Of a DNA stretch of 64,000 bases, positions 7,960 to 17,253 are shown one piece after another. Positions within the stretch are counted from its first letter, which is position 1, and every line of letters begins with the position of its first letter. Made by a program: the position numbers and the translations under genes. Below the pieces are notes generated by a model that saw only the letters and a program-made list of their open reading frames with translations, made no database searches and had not been told where the DNA came from. The stretch comes from an uncultured Collinsella sp. (GTDB lineage Bacteria > Actinomycetota > Coriobacteriia > Coriobacteriales > Coriobacteriaceae). The stretch covers positions 471,614 to 535,613 of the forward strand of contig CAKUNE010000001.1 in NCBI GenBank assembly GCA_934668345.1. The letters run 5' to 3'.

Positions 7960-8586
7960 CTAAATACTTTGTTGGGGATCTACGATTTGCTGGAGGGTGA
8001 ACTTGCATTGGGGCGATTTGCCCTCTTCTCCTGGCTCTCCCTCAGCGAAATCGAAAATCATGATGGCGCAGTTGGGGAGTTTGGTTGGGAGCTTGAAGTC
8101 GGCTGGGGCGGCGGCTTTTATGAATTGGCGGCTGGCGCTGCCGTGGCTTACCGCTAGGAGGGTTTTGGTGTCCTCAGCGCTTATGAGATTGGTGAGGGTG
8201 GCCACCATGCGCGCTTGCAGGGCTTGGCTTCCTTCTCCTCCAAAGGGGAGTAGGTCCTCGCCGGGTTCCCAGACGTCGGTGGGGAGGGCGTCGTGGGGGC
8301 CTTCTTCGAAGGTGCCGTAGCAGCGTTCGATGATGCCTTCGCAGGGTTCAACAGCTGCGTTCTGGCCGAGAAGCTCGGTTGCGACGAGACTTGCCGTGTC
8401 CATGGCTCGGCCTAAGGGAGACGAGACCACTTTGTCCGGTACGACGTTGTGGGCTTTGAGCCATGCGGCTGCCATTTCGGCTTGCTGACGGCCTAAGTCG
8501 GTGAGCGGTGAGTCGCAGCGGCCCTGGACGAGTTTTTTAACGTTGAATTCCGTCTGACCGTGGCGCAGTAGATACAGCTTCTTCAT
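7960..8586 (-). CDS. Histidine phosphatase family protein (phosphoglycerate mutase-like)
   Basis: A 208-residue cytoplasmic protein with the phosphohistidine motif LLRHGQTEFN (His at residue 9) and a second catalytic region LLAVSHGSASRQF (His near residue 152). The family removes or moves phosphates on sugars, glycerates and nucleotides. True cofactor-dependent phosphoglycerate mutases are longer (about 230-250 residues), so this is more likely a broad-specificity phosphatase; the substrate is not identifiable. AAGGGGAG lies before the ATG. It is 39 bp downstream of the CDF transporter, on the same strand. Confidence 0.85.
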   Translation of the reverse strand: MKKLYLLRHGQTEFNVKKLVQGRCDSPLTDLGRQQAEMAAAWLKAHNVVPDKVVSSPLGRAMDTASLVATELLGQNAAVEPCEGIIERCYGTFEEGPHDALPTDVWEPGEDLLPFGGEGSQALQARMVATLTNLISAEDTKTLLAVSHGSASRQFIKAAAPADFKLPTKLPNCAIMIFDFAEGEPGEEGKSPQCKFTLQQIVDPQQSI

Positions 8587-8625
8587 TCTCTCCCCTTCTG
8601 CATGAATAGCTTGGGCGATGCAGCC

Positions 8626-9786
8626 CTATTCGTGAGTATGGCCTACGTAGTCTTCGTCGATCGTGATCTTTGCGAATGACTTGGGGTATTCGGATTCGAC
8701 CTGTTTTGCCAGTGTTCGCTTTAGATCTTCGGCGCTCATTTGCAAATCGGAGGGGCGCACGCAGTCAAAGATCACGTTGGTGTGCGTGGGGCCCGGCACG
8801 CAGCGCAGATCGTGAATAGAAAGACGGCTATCGATCTGTTGAGCCATGGCGTTGATGCGCAAGCGCATGCTCGCCACCTTGGGGTCGTCGGTCACGATGG
8901 GGTCGTAGTGGAGCGTGACGATCATGCCGTCTTCGTTCCTAAATGCCTGCTCAATATTGTCGAGCGTGTCGTGGCTTTCCAACGGGTCGGCTTCCGCCGC
9001 CATCTCGGCGTGGGCGCTTGCGAACTTCCTGCCCGGGCCGTAGTCGTGAACCATCAGGTCGTGCACGCCCAAAACGCCGGGGTAGCTCATGATCTTGCCG
9101 CGAATATGCTCAACGAGCTTGGGGTCGGGCGCCTGACCCAAAAGCGGGCTCACCGTATCTTGGATAAGCTCAAAGCCGCTCCAGCCAATATAGGCGCCAA
9201 CAGCGAGTCCGACCCAAGCATCGAGGTTGATGCCCGTCACCTGCGAGACGATTGCGCATGCCAGCACGGCGCCCGTAGCAAGGACATCGTTCTTGGAATC
9301 CTGGGCGGTCGCGCGCAGCGTCTCGGACTCAATGCGATCGCCGAGCTTTTGGTTAAGCGCCGCCATCCACAGCTTAACGACCATCGAAAGCACCAGAACC
9401 GCCACCAGGGCAAGCGAGAACTCGACAGGCTCGGGGTGAACGATGCGCTCAAACGAGGACTTCACCAGCTCAAGGCCGATGAGCAGCACGAGCGCTGCCA
9501 CGACCAGGCCGGAAAGATACTCGTAGCGACCGTGACCGTAGGGGTGCTCGGGATCGGCCGGCCTGCTCGCCAGCTTAAATCCCAGCACGCTCACCATGTT
9601 CGAGCTGGCATCGGACAGGTTGTTCATGGCGTCCGCCACAATCGAAACCGATCCCGACAGCACGCCAATTGCACCCTTCGCAGCGCAAAGCGCAACATTG
9701 GCGAGAATACACACTATGCCCGTCAACGTTCCCACGCGCGCACGGTCGCCCTGCGCACGACGAACAATCCACTCGACCATCCTCAT
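8626..9786 (-). CDS. Cation diffusion facilitator (CDF) family metal transporter
   Basis: A 386-residue membrane protein. The first 200 residues hold about six hydrophobic segments, with the metal-site motifs DAMNNLSDASSN (second helix pair) and the HPYGHGR loop typical of CDF proteins, and a later DxxxN-type segment near NLDAWVGLAVG. The C-terminal 150 residues form a cytoplasmic ferredoxin-like domain (HDLMVHDYGPG). CDF transporters export Zn, Mn, Co or Fe in exchange for protons. The metal cannot be assigned. The start may be either of two ATGs (9786 or 9780). Confidence 0.88.
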   Translation of the reverse strand: MRMVEWIVRRAQGDRARVGTLTGIVCILANVALCAAKGAIGVLSGSVSIVADAMNNLSDASSNMVSVLGFKLASRPADPEHPYGHGRYEYLSGLVVAALVLLIGLELVKSSFERIVHPEPVEFSLALVAVLVLSMVVKLWMAALNQKLGDRIESETLRATAQDSKNDVLATGAVLACAIVSQVTGINLDAWVGLAVGAYIGWSGFELIQDTVSPLLGQAPDPKLVEHIRGKIMSYPGVLGVHDLMVHDYGPGRKFASAHAEMAAEADPLESHDTLDNIEQAFRNEDGMIVTLHYDPIVTDDPKVASMRLRINAMAQQIDSRLSIHDLRCVPGPTHTNVIFDCVRPSDLQMSAEDLKRTLAKQVESEYPKSFAKITIDEDYVGHTHE

Positions 9787-9857
9787 CAGTCCCCACGGTA
9801 CTACCTATATATCTATTGCTCAAACGGATTGTAGTGTAGCCACTTTGTCCTCCAGAT

Positions 9858-9892
9858 ACAAAAAGGCCGCAGCCCACACGGGCCGCAGCCTT
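9858..9892 (-). terminator. Terminator after the PTS EIIC gene
   Basis: Arms 9863-9875 and 9880-9892 form a stem with two mismatches and a 4-base loop; on the minus strand it runs into TTTTTGTA. A small GACAAAGGA/TCCTTTTGTC hairpin (9899-9921), possibly a REP-like remnant, lies between it and the stop codon. Confidence 0.75.
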
Positions 9893-9930
9893 GGAATATG
9901 ACAAAGGAATCGTCCTTTTGTCGCACAGAT

Positions 9931-11145
9931 TTATGCGCTTGCTTCAGCAGCGCTCGCCACTGTTTCGAGCGAATCAGCTGCGTCTTCTGCCGCCTGCATC
10001 TTTGTCGGCACCACGCCAAAACAGCAGCTCAGCGCCGCAGACACCGCAAATGCTGCGCCGCCGGCAGCGCAGCACCACAGCAGATTCGAGATGCCGCCCG
10101 TGGCAAAGCCAATGACCATGAGGACATTCGTCATACCGATGGTATAAGCCGTAACGTGGCCCACGGCCGCAACAAGGCCTCCGACGGCGCCGCCAACGGC
10201 CATGCACGTCAGACACCTGCCATATTTAAAGCCGCATCCGTACAGCGCTGGCTCGCTTACGCCGCCAAGAATCCCCGAGATTGAATAGCCCAGCATGAGC
10301 GCCTTCTCGTCCTTATCCGCAACGCGGAGCGACGCGCCAAAGGGCATACCCCAAACGGCGAACGTTGCCATCGTCGCGGCGATCAGGATGCACGAATCCG
10401 TTCCCACACTCATAAACTGCGCATAGGCGAGCGATAGGACAACGTTGCTGACACCCGCGATCTTAAGAAACTCCCAGCCCGCGGCAAGCCCCATGAGCGT
10501 GAGCAGCGACACGATGCCACCGGAATTGCCAAGCATAAACATAAGCTGTCCCAACAGCATGCCCAGATAGCTGCCTGCCGGCGCCGTAACACACAGCGAC
10601 ACCGGAACCATGACAAGCATGGTTGCAAACGGTACAAAAGAAAACGCCACAGCCTGAGGGATAGTGCGCTTAAAGAAACGCTCCACCTGCCATAGCACGG
10701 GCACCGAGATGAGAACCGGAATAACAGTCGTCGTGTAATCGTTGACCGGCGCGGGAAGTAGATCATACACGAAAGTCATCGATGCCCCCGTCGTCGATGC
10801 GGCATCAACGAGCTTAAGCAGATCGGGCACAATCAATACGCCGCCCAGCATCATGCCCAGCTGCTCCGAGCAACCGAGCTGGCGGGCAGCGGCCCAACCA
10901 AGATAGATGGGCAAAAAGTAATAGCCAGCGTTATACAGCCAGCTGTAAAACAGGCGATAGATTTCGGAATCGGCAGGCCATAGACCAAGCATGCCTTCGC
11001 CCATAATGACGGCAACGGTGCGGAACAGCGCCGCGCAGACAATAAACGGCAACGCCGACATCATGCTTTTGGACAGATAGTCCACCACGGCCATGGCGTT
11101 TGATGAAACCGTCGTTGTAAACGAGGTGTTAGAAACTTGTGACAT
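9931..11145 (-). CDS. PTS sugar transporter subunit IIC (orphan EIIC)
   Basis: A 404-residue polytopic membrane protein with about ten hydrophobic segments and the EIIC signature GGVSEPALYGCG (residue region 300-315), as in the glucose/beta-glucoside EIIC superfamily (GxxEPALYG). It has no EIIB or EIIA domain. The frame stays open upstream into accDA, but AAAGGCG before the ATG at 11145 marks the start. It lies 40 bp downstream of accDA at the tail of the fatty acid operon; its partners must be encoded elsewhere, possibly using the EIIA at 48254. The sugar is unknown. Confidence 0.85.
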   Translation of the reverse strand: MSQVSNTSFTTTVSSNAMAVVDYLSKSMMSALPFIVCAALFRTVAVIMGEGMLGLWPADSEIYRLFYSWLYNAGYYFLPIYLGWAAARQLGCSEQLGMMLGGVLIVPDLLKLVDAASTTGASMTFVYDLLPAPVNDYTTTVIPVLISVPVLWQVERFFKRTIPQAVAFSFVPFATMLVMVPVSLCVTAPAGSYLGMLLGQLMFMLGNSGGIVSLLTLMGLAAGWEFLKIAGVSNVVLSLAYAQFMSVGTDSCILIAATMATFAVWGMPFGASLRVADKDEKALMLGYSISGILGGVSEPALYGCGFKYGRCLTCMAVGGAVGGLVAAVGHVTAYTIGMTNVLMVIGFATGGISNLLWCCAAGGAAFAVSAALSCCFGVVPTKMQAAEDAADSLETVASAAEASA

Positions 11146-11161
11146 GGAACGCCTTTCCCAA

Positions 11162-11190
11162 TGTGACATGCGGACTGTCCCTTTGTCACA
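11162..11190. repeat. REP-like palindrome between accDA and the EIIC gene
   Basis: TGTGACA (11162-11168) pairs with TGTCACA (11184-11190) and the loop contains CTGTCCC, again the GGGACAG text in complement. The palindrome straddles the end of accDA: the stop codon of accDA lies inside it at 11186-11188. Confidence 0.5.
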
Positions 11191-12910
11191 TCGTGCGGTA
11201 CTGACCGATTGCGCGGTACTTTTCGTAGCGGAGGTTTGTGAGGGTCGCGTCGTCGAGCTGCCCAAGCGTATCGAAGGCATCAAATGCCGAGGACATGACG
11301 ACACCGGCGATCTCCTCATGCGACAGGCCCCTATCGTCAACAATGCCGTCGATGATGCCGAGCGCCAACAGATCGGGGGCCGTGAGCTTAAGCGCCTCAG
11401 CGGCCTCATTCGCGCGCTCGGTATCCTTCCACAGGATCGACGCACAGGCCTCGGGGCTCACGACCGAATAGGCCGAGCTCGAGAGCATCAGGATGCGGTC
11501 GGCCACGGACAGCGCCAGCGCGCCACCAGAGCCGCCCTCGCCTGTCACCACCGAGACAATCGGCGTCTTAAGGCCGCTCATCTCCATGAGATTCTGGGCA
11601 ATCGCTTCGCCCTGGCCGCGCTCCTCGGCACCGATGCCGCAAAACGCGCCCGAGGTATCGACCAGGCACAGAACCGGTCGACCAAACTTTTCGGCCTGGC
11701 GCATAAGGCGACGCGCTTTGCGGTAGCCCTCGGGATGCGCCATGCCAAAGTTGCGGCGCATGCGCTCTTTGGTCGTGGTGCCGCGCTCGATGGCGATGAC
11801 CGTTACGGGACGTCCGTCTTTCCAGCCAATGCCACCCACCACGGCGGCATCGTCGCCAAAGTAACGGTCGCCGTGCAGCTCCACAAATCCATCCAGGCCC
11901 AGCGAGATCATCTCACCCGCCGTGGCGCGATCTGCCGAGCGGGTCTGCTTGACAATCTCGAGCGCGGTTTTTGGCGCGGCCGTGCGCTTAAACAAGTGCC
12001 CCAGCTTTTTGCCGCGGCGACCCGTATGCACGATCTCATGCGGTGCCCCCATGCCGGGCGCGTGCCCTTCGTGCAGCGCCAGCAGCTCGCCTACCGTGAG
12101 CGCAATCTCGCCACGCGGAACAACGGTATCGCAAAAGCCGTGCTCCAGCAAAAACTCGGAGCGCTGGAATCCCTTGGGCAGGCGCTTGTGCATGTTCTGC
12201 TCGATCACGCGCGGGCCGGCAAATGCCGTCAGGGCATCGGGCTCGGCCAGGATAATGTCGCCCTCCATGGCAAAGCTCGCGGTTACACCTCCGGTCGTGG
12301 GATCGGTGAGCACCGTGATATACAGGCCGCCCGCCTCGCTGTGGCGCCTAACTGCCGCAGAAATCTTGGCCATCTGCATAAGCGAGGTCACGCCCTCTTG
12401 CATGCGCGCACCGCCCGAAACGGTAAAGCCGACGACCGGCAATCCCAGCTCGGTCGCGCGTTCAAAGACGCGACAGATCTTTTCGCCCACCGCGGAACCC
12501 ATCGAGCCCATCATAAAGTTGGCATCCATAAAGAAGAGCGCGGTATCGCAGCCGCAGATTTTGCCCCTGCCGCACACAACGGCATCGCGCTCGCCCGAAC
12601 GTTCGCACGCGCTCTTAAGCTTGTCGGCATAACCGGGAAACGAGAGGAAGTCCTCCGACGCCAGACTGGCATCCCATTCCTCAAACGTGCCCTCGTCGAC
12701 CGTCATGCGCATACGGTCGCGCCCGCTCACGCGAAAATGCTTGCCGCAACGAGGGCAGACCTCAAGGTTGTCGTGCAGGCGTGCCTCATCTATCACACGG
12801 CGGCACTCCGGACACTTGATAAACACGTGGCGCGCGGGAAACTCGGCGCACGACTCGGTTATCGGCCCCTCGAGGACGTTGACCGTCTTCGCTTTTCTAT
12901 TCATCAGCAT
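11186..12910 (-). CDS. accDA: Acetyl-CoA carboxylase carboxyltransferase, fused beta (AccD) and alpha (AccA) subunits
   Basis: A 574-residue fusion. The N-terminal half is AccD, with the four-cysteine zinc ribbon (C33, C36, C52, C55) and the crotonase-type core (GFTVSGGARMQEG, DPTTGGVTASFA). From about residue 315 it is AccA (GFVELHGDRYFGDD, IAIERGTTTKERMRRNFGM, GEGGSGGALAL). The two subunits are separate in E. coli but fused in some actinobacteria. It transfers the carboxyl group from carboxybiotin on AccB to acetyl-CoA, giving malonyl-CoA. Its start overlaps the accC end by 14 bases, so translation is coupled. Confidence 0.95.
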   Translation of the reverse strand: MLMNRKAKTVNVLEGPITESCAEFPARHVFIKCPECRRVIDEARLHDNLEVCPRCGKHFRVSGRDRMRMTVDEGTFEEWDASLASEDFLSFPGYADKLKSACERSGERDAVVCGRGKICGCDTALFFMDANFMMGSMGSAVGEKICRVFERATELGLPVVGFTVSGGARMQEGVTSLMQMAKISAAVRRHSEAGGLYITVLTDPTTGGVTASFAMEGDIILAEPDALTAFAGPRVIEQNMHKRLPKGFQRSEFLLEHGFCDTVVPRGEIALTVGELLALHEGHAPGMGAPHEIVHTGRRGKKLGHLFKRTAAPKTALEIVKQTRSADRATAGEMISLGLDGFVELHGDRYFGDDAAVVGGIGWKDGRPVTVIAIERGTTTKERMRRNFGMAHPEGYRKARRLMRQAEKFGRPVLCLVDTSGAFCGIGAEERGQGEAIAQNLMEMSGLKTPIVSVVTGEGGSGGALALSVADRILMLSSSAYSVVSPEACASILWKDTERANEAAEALKLTAPDLLALGIIDGIVDDRGLSHEEIAGVVMSSAFDAFDTLGQLDDATLTNLRYEKYRAIGQYRTM

Positions 12911-14240
12911 AGAGATGCCCCATCAGATCGGTGTGGTACATGCCCGACAAGAACTCGTCGTTTGCCAGCACGTCGAGCTGAAGCTCGCTGCTCTCGCTCA
13001 CGCCCTCAATCACGAGCTCGCCCAGGGCCGAGCGCATCTTACGAATGGCGCCGTCACGCGTGGGCGCACACACGATGAGCTTGCCGAGCATGGAGTCGTA
13101 GTACGGCGGAACTTTCGCTCCGGTAAACATGGCGGAATCCCAGCGCACGCGCGGACCACCCGGCACACGCAACGCGGTGACCGTTCCGCATGACGGTAGA
13201 AAGTCCGGCGTTTCGGCATTGATGCGGCACTCCATGGCATGGTTGTAAACCGGAATGTCCTCCTGCTCAAAGGGCAGGGACTGGCCAGCAGCCACACGTA
13301 GCTGCCACTTGACCAGGTCGATATCGGTCACAAACTCCGTGACCGGATGCTCAACCTGCAGGCGCGTGTTCATTTCCATAAAGTAGAAATTGCCGTCGTC
13401 CGAATACAGGAACTCGATGGTGCCGGCTCCTTCGTAGCCGACGGCACGAGCCAGGTCGCGCGCGGCCTTGTGCATGCGCGCGCGAATATCATCGCGTCCG
13501 TCGAGGCACGGCGCGGGGCTCTCCTCGATCAGCTTTTGGTTGCGGCGCTGCACCGAGCACTCGCGCTCGCCGAGTGAAAACACATGGCCCTGCTTATCGG
13601 CCATAATCTGCACCTCGACGTGGTGCGCCGGCGCGACAAACTTCTCCATGTAGCACTCGCCGTCGCCAAAAACGGCCTCGCCCTCGGCACGCGCCTCGAT
13701 GAACGCCTTTGCCGCATCTTCCACGCGCTCGACCTTGCGAATACCGCGACCGCCGCCGCCCGCGCGCGCCTTGATAAGCACGGGACAGCCGATGCGCTCG
13801 GCCTCAGCCGTCGCCTCCTCGGGGCTTTTGAGCAAATCGCAGCCCGGCACGATGGGCACGCCCGCCGCGGCAGCCGTTCTACGTGCGGCATCCTTGTCGC
13901 CCATGCTGTCGATGACCTCGGCCGAAGGACCGACAAACGCCAGACCGTACTTGTCGCAGTCGCGCACGAAGCTCGCCTTCTCGGAGAAAAAGCCATAGCC
14001 AGGATGAATTGCCTTAGCTCCCGACTTCACGGCACAGGTGAGCACGGCATCGTCGTTGAGGTAGCTCTCGGCAAGACGCGGGCCGCCGATGCAATACGCC
14101 TCGTCGGCAAGCTGCACGTGCAGCGCGTCCGCATCGGCCGTGGAATAAACGGCGACGGTCTTGATGCCCATATCGCGGCACGCGCGGATAACACGGACCG
14201 CGACTTCGCCGCGGTTGGCGATGAGCACTTTGTCGAACAT
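12897..14240 (-). CDS. accC: Acetyl-CoA carboxylase biotin carboxylase subunit
   Basis: A 447-residue ATP-grasp enzyme, standard length, starting MFDKVLIANRGEVAVRVIRA. The glycine-rich ATP loop is KARAGGGGRGI, and the active-site segments EMNTRLQVEHPVTE and ERECSVQRRNQKL are intact. It carboxylates biotin on AccB. The frame extends further upstream, but AAGGAAGG precedes the ATG at 14240. It follows fabZ after 10 bp and overlaps accDA. Confidence 0.96.
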   Translation of the reverse strand: MFDKVLIANRGEVAVRVIRACRDMGIKTVAVYSTADADALHVQLADEAYCIGGPRLAESYLNDDAVLTCAVKSGAKAIHPGYGFFSEKASFVRDCDKYGLAFVGPSAEVIDSMGDKDAARRTAAAAGVPIVPGCDLLKSPEEATAEAERIGCPVLIKARAGGGGRGIRKVERVEDAAKAFIEARAEGEAVFGDGECYMEKFVAPAHHVEVQIMADKQGHVFSLGERECSVQRRNQKLIEESPAPCLDGRDDIRARMHKAARDLARAVGYEGAGTIEFLYSDDGNFYFMEMNTRLQVEHPVTEFVTDIDLVKWQLRVAAGQSLPFEQEDIPVYNHAMECRINAETPDFLPSCGTVTALRVPGGPRVRWDSAMFTGAKVPPYYDSMLGKLIVCAPTRDGAIRKMRSALGELVIEGVSESSELQLDVLANDEFLSGMYHTDLMGHLYADE

Positions 14241-14250
14241 GAAGCCTTCC

Positions 14251-14673
14251 TTAACTTTCGTGCACGAGTGCAAAAGACATATCGGCGCGGCAGCAAACCT
14301 CACCGTTGACGCTCGCGGTACCCGTCGCAAAGCGGAACGGCCCGCGCGCACGCGTGATGGAGCACACCAGATCAACCGTGTCGCCCGGGCGCACCGGACG
14401 CTTAAAGCGCACCTTGTCCAGACTCGTGTAGAACGGCGTCGCGCCGCGCGCCTCCTCATCGCCCATCAGCAGCACGCAGCAGTTCTGGGCGAGCATCTCG
14501 CACTGAATCACGCCGGGGACGACCGGGTTTCCCGGAAAATGCCCCTGCAAAAAGTACTCGTCGCCCGTAATCGTGATCTTGCCGTGGGCCTCGTCGCCCA
14601 CCAGCTCGGCCTCGTCGAGCAAAAGCATCGGCTCGCGATGCGGCAACAGCTTCTTGAGCTCTTCTTTGTCCAT
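14251..14673 (-). CDS. fabZ: 3-hydroxyacyl-ACP dehydratase
   Basis: A 140-residue hot-dog-fold protein with the FabZ active-site motif GHFPGNPVVPGVIQCE (catalytic His and, one helix on, Glu) and the N-terminal LLPHREPMLLLDE. It removes water from 3-hydroxyacyl-ACP during elongation. A GTG three codons upstream (14682) is in frame, but the ATG at 14673 has AGG eight bases before it. It sits between accB and accC, splitting the carboxylase genes. Confidence 0.94.
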   Translation of the reverse strand: MDKEELKKLLPHREPMLLLDEAELVGDEAHGKITITGDEYFLQGHFPGNPVVPGVIQCEMLAQNCCVLLMGDEEARGATPFYTSLDKVRFKRPVRPGDTVDLVCSITRARGPFRFATGTASVNGEVCCRADMSFALVHES

Positions 14674-14682
14674 GGATATCAC

Positions 14683-15159
14683 CTATCCGATCCTCATGAG
14701 GCAGCTGTCAAACTCCACGAGGTCGCCGTCGGCCACGCAGATCTCGAGCACCTCGCCATCCGCCTCTGCCGTCACCTCGTTGAGAACCTTCATGGCCTCG
14801 ATGATGCAGAGGGTCTCGCCGGCCTTGACCTTAGAGCCCACGTGCACAAACGGCTCGTCGCCCGGCGCCGGGGCAGCATAGAAAACGCCGACCATGGGAG
14901 CGGTCACCTCGGTGCCCTTGGGCTCCGGTGCGGCGGCAGGTGTCTGCGCGGCGGGTTCCGGTGCGGCGGCAGGCATAGCGACAGGAGCCACTGCCGGGGC
15001 AGTCACGGCACCCGGCATAGGCATGGGCACGGCAACCGGCTGCGCGGCACTCGCGCGCTCGAGTTCGACCGCGGTGCCATCGGGCTCCTCAACGCGCACG
15101 CGCGTGAGGCCGCGGTCCTCCATCACATCGGCTATCTCGGCAAGTCTTTTGGAATCCAT
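14683..15159 (-). CDS. accB: Biotin carboxyl carrier protein of acetyl-CoA carboxylase
   Basis: A 158-residue protein with a helical N terminus, an Ala/Pro-rich flexible linker (about residues 35-85), and a C-terminal biotinyl domain whose biotin lysine lies in IEAMKVLNE (MKV instead of the commoner MKM). It carries carboxybiotin between AccC and AccDA. BirA, encoded divergently at the other end of the operon, is the likely ligase. AGGAG stands 7 bases before the ATG. Confidence 0.95.
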   Translation of the reverse strand: MDSKRLAEIADVMEDRGLTRVRVEEPDGTAVELERASAAQPVAVPMPMPGAVTAPAVAPVAMPAAAPEPAAQTPAAAPEPKGTEVTAPMVGVFYAAPAPGDEPFVHVGSKVKAGETLCIIEAMKVLNEVTAEADGEVLEICVADGDLVEFDSCLMRIG

Positions 15160-15162
15160 GCT

Positions 15163-16410
15163 CTAGCTCCTCGCATATCTACGCAGCGCGATGGCAGCGT
15201 TGTGGCCGCCAAAGCCCAGGTTGGTCGAAAGCGCCCAGGTAAGGTCGGCGCGAACCGCGCGATTGGGCGTGTAATCAAGATCGCAGGCGGGATCGGGAGT
15301 GTGGTAGTTAATGGTCGGAGGTACCACGCCCTGCTCGAGCGCCATGGCACAGGCCATGACCTCGATGGCGCCCGTGGCGCCGATCATATGCCCAGTCATC
15401 GACTTGGTCGACGAGACGTGCGCGGCGCGTGCCGCGTCCTCGCCGAGCGCACGCTTAATGCCCGCCGTCTCGGACGAATCGTTGAGCCTGGTCGAGGTGC
15501 CGTGGGCATTGATGTAGAGACCCTCGGAAGGCTTGACGTCGCCCTCGGCAACCGCCAGCGATATCGCGCGGGCAATGCCGGCAGCCTCGGGATCGGGACT
15601 CGTGATGTGATAGGCATCATCGGTGTTGCCGTAGCCCACGACCTCGGCATAAATGTGCGCACCGCGCGCCTGCGCATGTTCCATGCTCTCGAGTACCAAC
15701 ACGCAGGCGCCCTCGCCCATCACAAAGCCGTCACGGTCTGCATCGAACGGGCGGCAGGCCGTCGCGGGATCGGGGTTGGTGGTCAATGCGCGGCAGGACG
15801 TAAAGCCTGCAACGGCATCGGGGATAATGGCCGCCTCGGCACCGCCCGCGAGGATCGCGTCGGCATAGCCGTGCTTGATAGCACGGAACGCCTCGCCCAC
15901 CGCATGGGCCGAGGTCGCGCACGCAGTCACGACAGGCAGGGTCGGTCCCTTTGCCTTGTGACGGATCGCGATATTGCCCGATGCCATGTTGGGGATCATC
16001 ATCGCGATCATGTAAGGCGATGCGCGGCGGGGCCCACGGTCGGCAATCGTATGGACGTTGTCGACGAGCGTCTGCATGCCGCCCACGCCCGACCCCACGT
16101 AGACGCCCAGGCGTTCGCGATCGATGGCGCCTTCGACATCAAAGCCCGCATCGTGCATGGCCTCGTCCGACGCCGCCAGTGCAAACTGAACGCAGGGGTC
16201 CAGGTGCTTGGCGTCGTGCTTGCCAAAGCAGTCGTTGCCGTCAAAGCCCTTGACCTCGGCCGCCACCTTGACGGCAAACGCATCCGTATCGAAGTGCGTG
16301 ATCGGGCCGATGCCGCACGTGCCGGCGCACATTGCCGCCCAGGTGGCAAGCGCGGTGTTGCCGAGCGGCGATACGGCACCTATGCCGGTGATTGCAACTC
16401 TCTGTTCCAT
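15163..16410 (-). CDS. fabF: 3-oxoacyl-ACP synthase II
   Basis: A 415-residue thiolase-fold condensing enzyme. The catalytic Cys lies in TACATSAHAVGEA, the two histidines in YINAHGTSTRLND and KSMTGHMIGATG, as in FabF/KAS II. It elongates acyl-ACP with malonyl-ACP and adjusts chain length with temperature in E. coli. Upstream in-frame codons exist (16428, 16413); the ATG at 16410 has the best spacing, 6 bases, to GAGGAG. It follows fabG after 39 bp. Confidence 0.95.
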   Translation of the reverse strand: MEQRVAITGIGAVSPLGNTALATWAAMCAGTCGIGPITHFDTDAFAVKVAAEVKGFDGNDCFGKHDAKHLDPCVQFALAASDEAMHDAGFDVEGAIDRERLGVYVGSGVGGMQTLVDNVHTIADRGPRRASPYMIAMMIPNMASGNIAIRHKAKGPTLPVVTACATSAHAVGEAFRAIKHGYADAILAGGAEAAIIPDAVAGFTSCRALTTNPDPATACRPFDADRDGFVMGEGACVLVLESMEHAQARGAHIYAEVVGYGNTDDAYHITSPDPEAAGIARAISLAVAEGDVKPSEGLYINAHGTSTRLNDSSETAGIKRALGEDAARAAHVSSTKSMTGHMIGATGAIEVMACAMALEQGVVPPTINYHTPDPACDLDYTPNRAVRADLTWALSTNLGFGGHNAAIALRRYARS

Positions 16411-16449
16411 CATGGTCTCCTCATCCAAGCCGTTCTTCGGCCCTGGTTT

Positions 16450-17223
16450 CTACATCGCCATTCCGCCGTCGACGCGCACGACCTCGCCCGTAATGTAGGC
16501 AGCCGCATCGCTCGCCAAAAAGCGCACCACGCCGGCCACTTCCTCGGGATGCGCCATACGCTTAAGGGGAATCTGTTCCTCGGTTGCCGTACGCACCTTC
16601 TCCGAGAGCTTTGCCGTCATATCTGTCTCGACAAACCCGGGGGCGACCGCGTTCACTCGTACGCCGCGGGGCGCAAGCTCGCGCGCCACCGCCTTGGTCA
16701 GGCCGATCACGCCCGCCTTGGAAGCAGCGTAGTTGGCTTGCCCGGCATTGCCCATCAGGCCCACGACCGAGCTCATGTTGACGACGCAGCCGCCGCGTTG
16801 GCGCATAAAGGTCTTGGTGAGCGCGCGCGTCATATTGAATGTTCCCTTGAGATTGACATCGAGCACGCGATCGAAGGCGTCATCGCCCATGCGCATGAGC
16901 AGGCCATCGCGGGTGATGCCGGCGTTGTTGACGAGCGCCCAAATGGAGCCAAAGTCGTTGAGGACCGCTTCCACGCACGCGTTTACGGCAGCGGGGTCGG
17001 CCACGTCGCATTGATATGCGCGAGCTGTGGCACCAGCGGCCTCGCAGGCTTCGCACGTCTCGCGCGCCGCATCGACGCTGCCGGCATAGACGACGGCGAT
17101 ATCAAAGCCGTCCTCCGCCAGACCGACAGCGCAGGCGCGGCCGATACCCCGCGAGCCGCCCGTGACCAGTGCCACGCGACGTGAGCCGTTGCGCTCAAGC
17201 GCGCCGTTGTTCAAGTTGCCCAT
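16450..17223 (-). CDS. fabG: 3-oxoacyl-ACP reductase
   Basis: A 257-residue short-chain dehydrogenase with the NADP motif TGGSRGIGRA, the NNAG motif and the Ser-Tyr-Lys catalytic set (MSSVVG, then YAASKAG). The C terminus ITGEVVRVDGGMAM is typical of FabG. It reduces 3-oxoacyl-ACP in each elongation round. The N terminus carries about ten extra residues. AAAGGA precedes the ATG by 5 bases. Confidence 0.95.
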   Translation of the reverse strand: MGNLNNGALERNGSRRVALVTGGSRGIGRACAVGLAEDGFDIAVVYAGSVDAARETCEACEAAGATARAYQCDVADPAAVNACVEAVLNDFGSIWALVNNAGITRDGLLMRMGDDAFDRVLDVNLKGTFNMTRALTKTFMRQRGGCVVNMSSVVGLMGNAGQANYAASKAGVIGLTKAVARELAPRGVRVNAVAPGFVETDMTAKLSEKVRTATEEQIPLKRMAHPEEVAGVVRFLASDAAAYITGEVVRVDGGMAM

Positions 17224-17253
17224 GTCATTCCTTTCGGGTTACAGCCCTGTGGA

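Noticed and set aside
7852..8157. Small open frames running through the long hairpins (also near 24893-25537 and 37908-38270)
   Set aside because: They read similar peptides only because the element cores are alike; they lack ribosome binding sites, run through perfect inverted repeats and differ in frame and length. They are treated as part of the repeat.
14161..17184. Long plus-strand frame opposite the fatty acid genes
   Set aside because: It is antisense to accC, fabZ, accB, fabF and fabG, all with clear motifs; the frame has His/Arg-rich shadow composition and no ribosome binding site.
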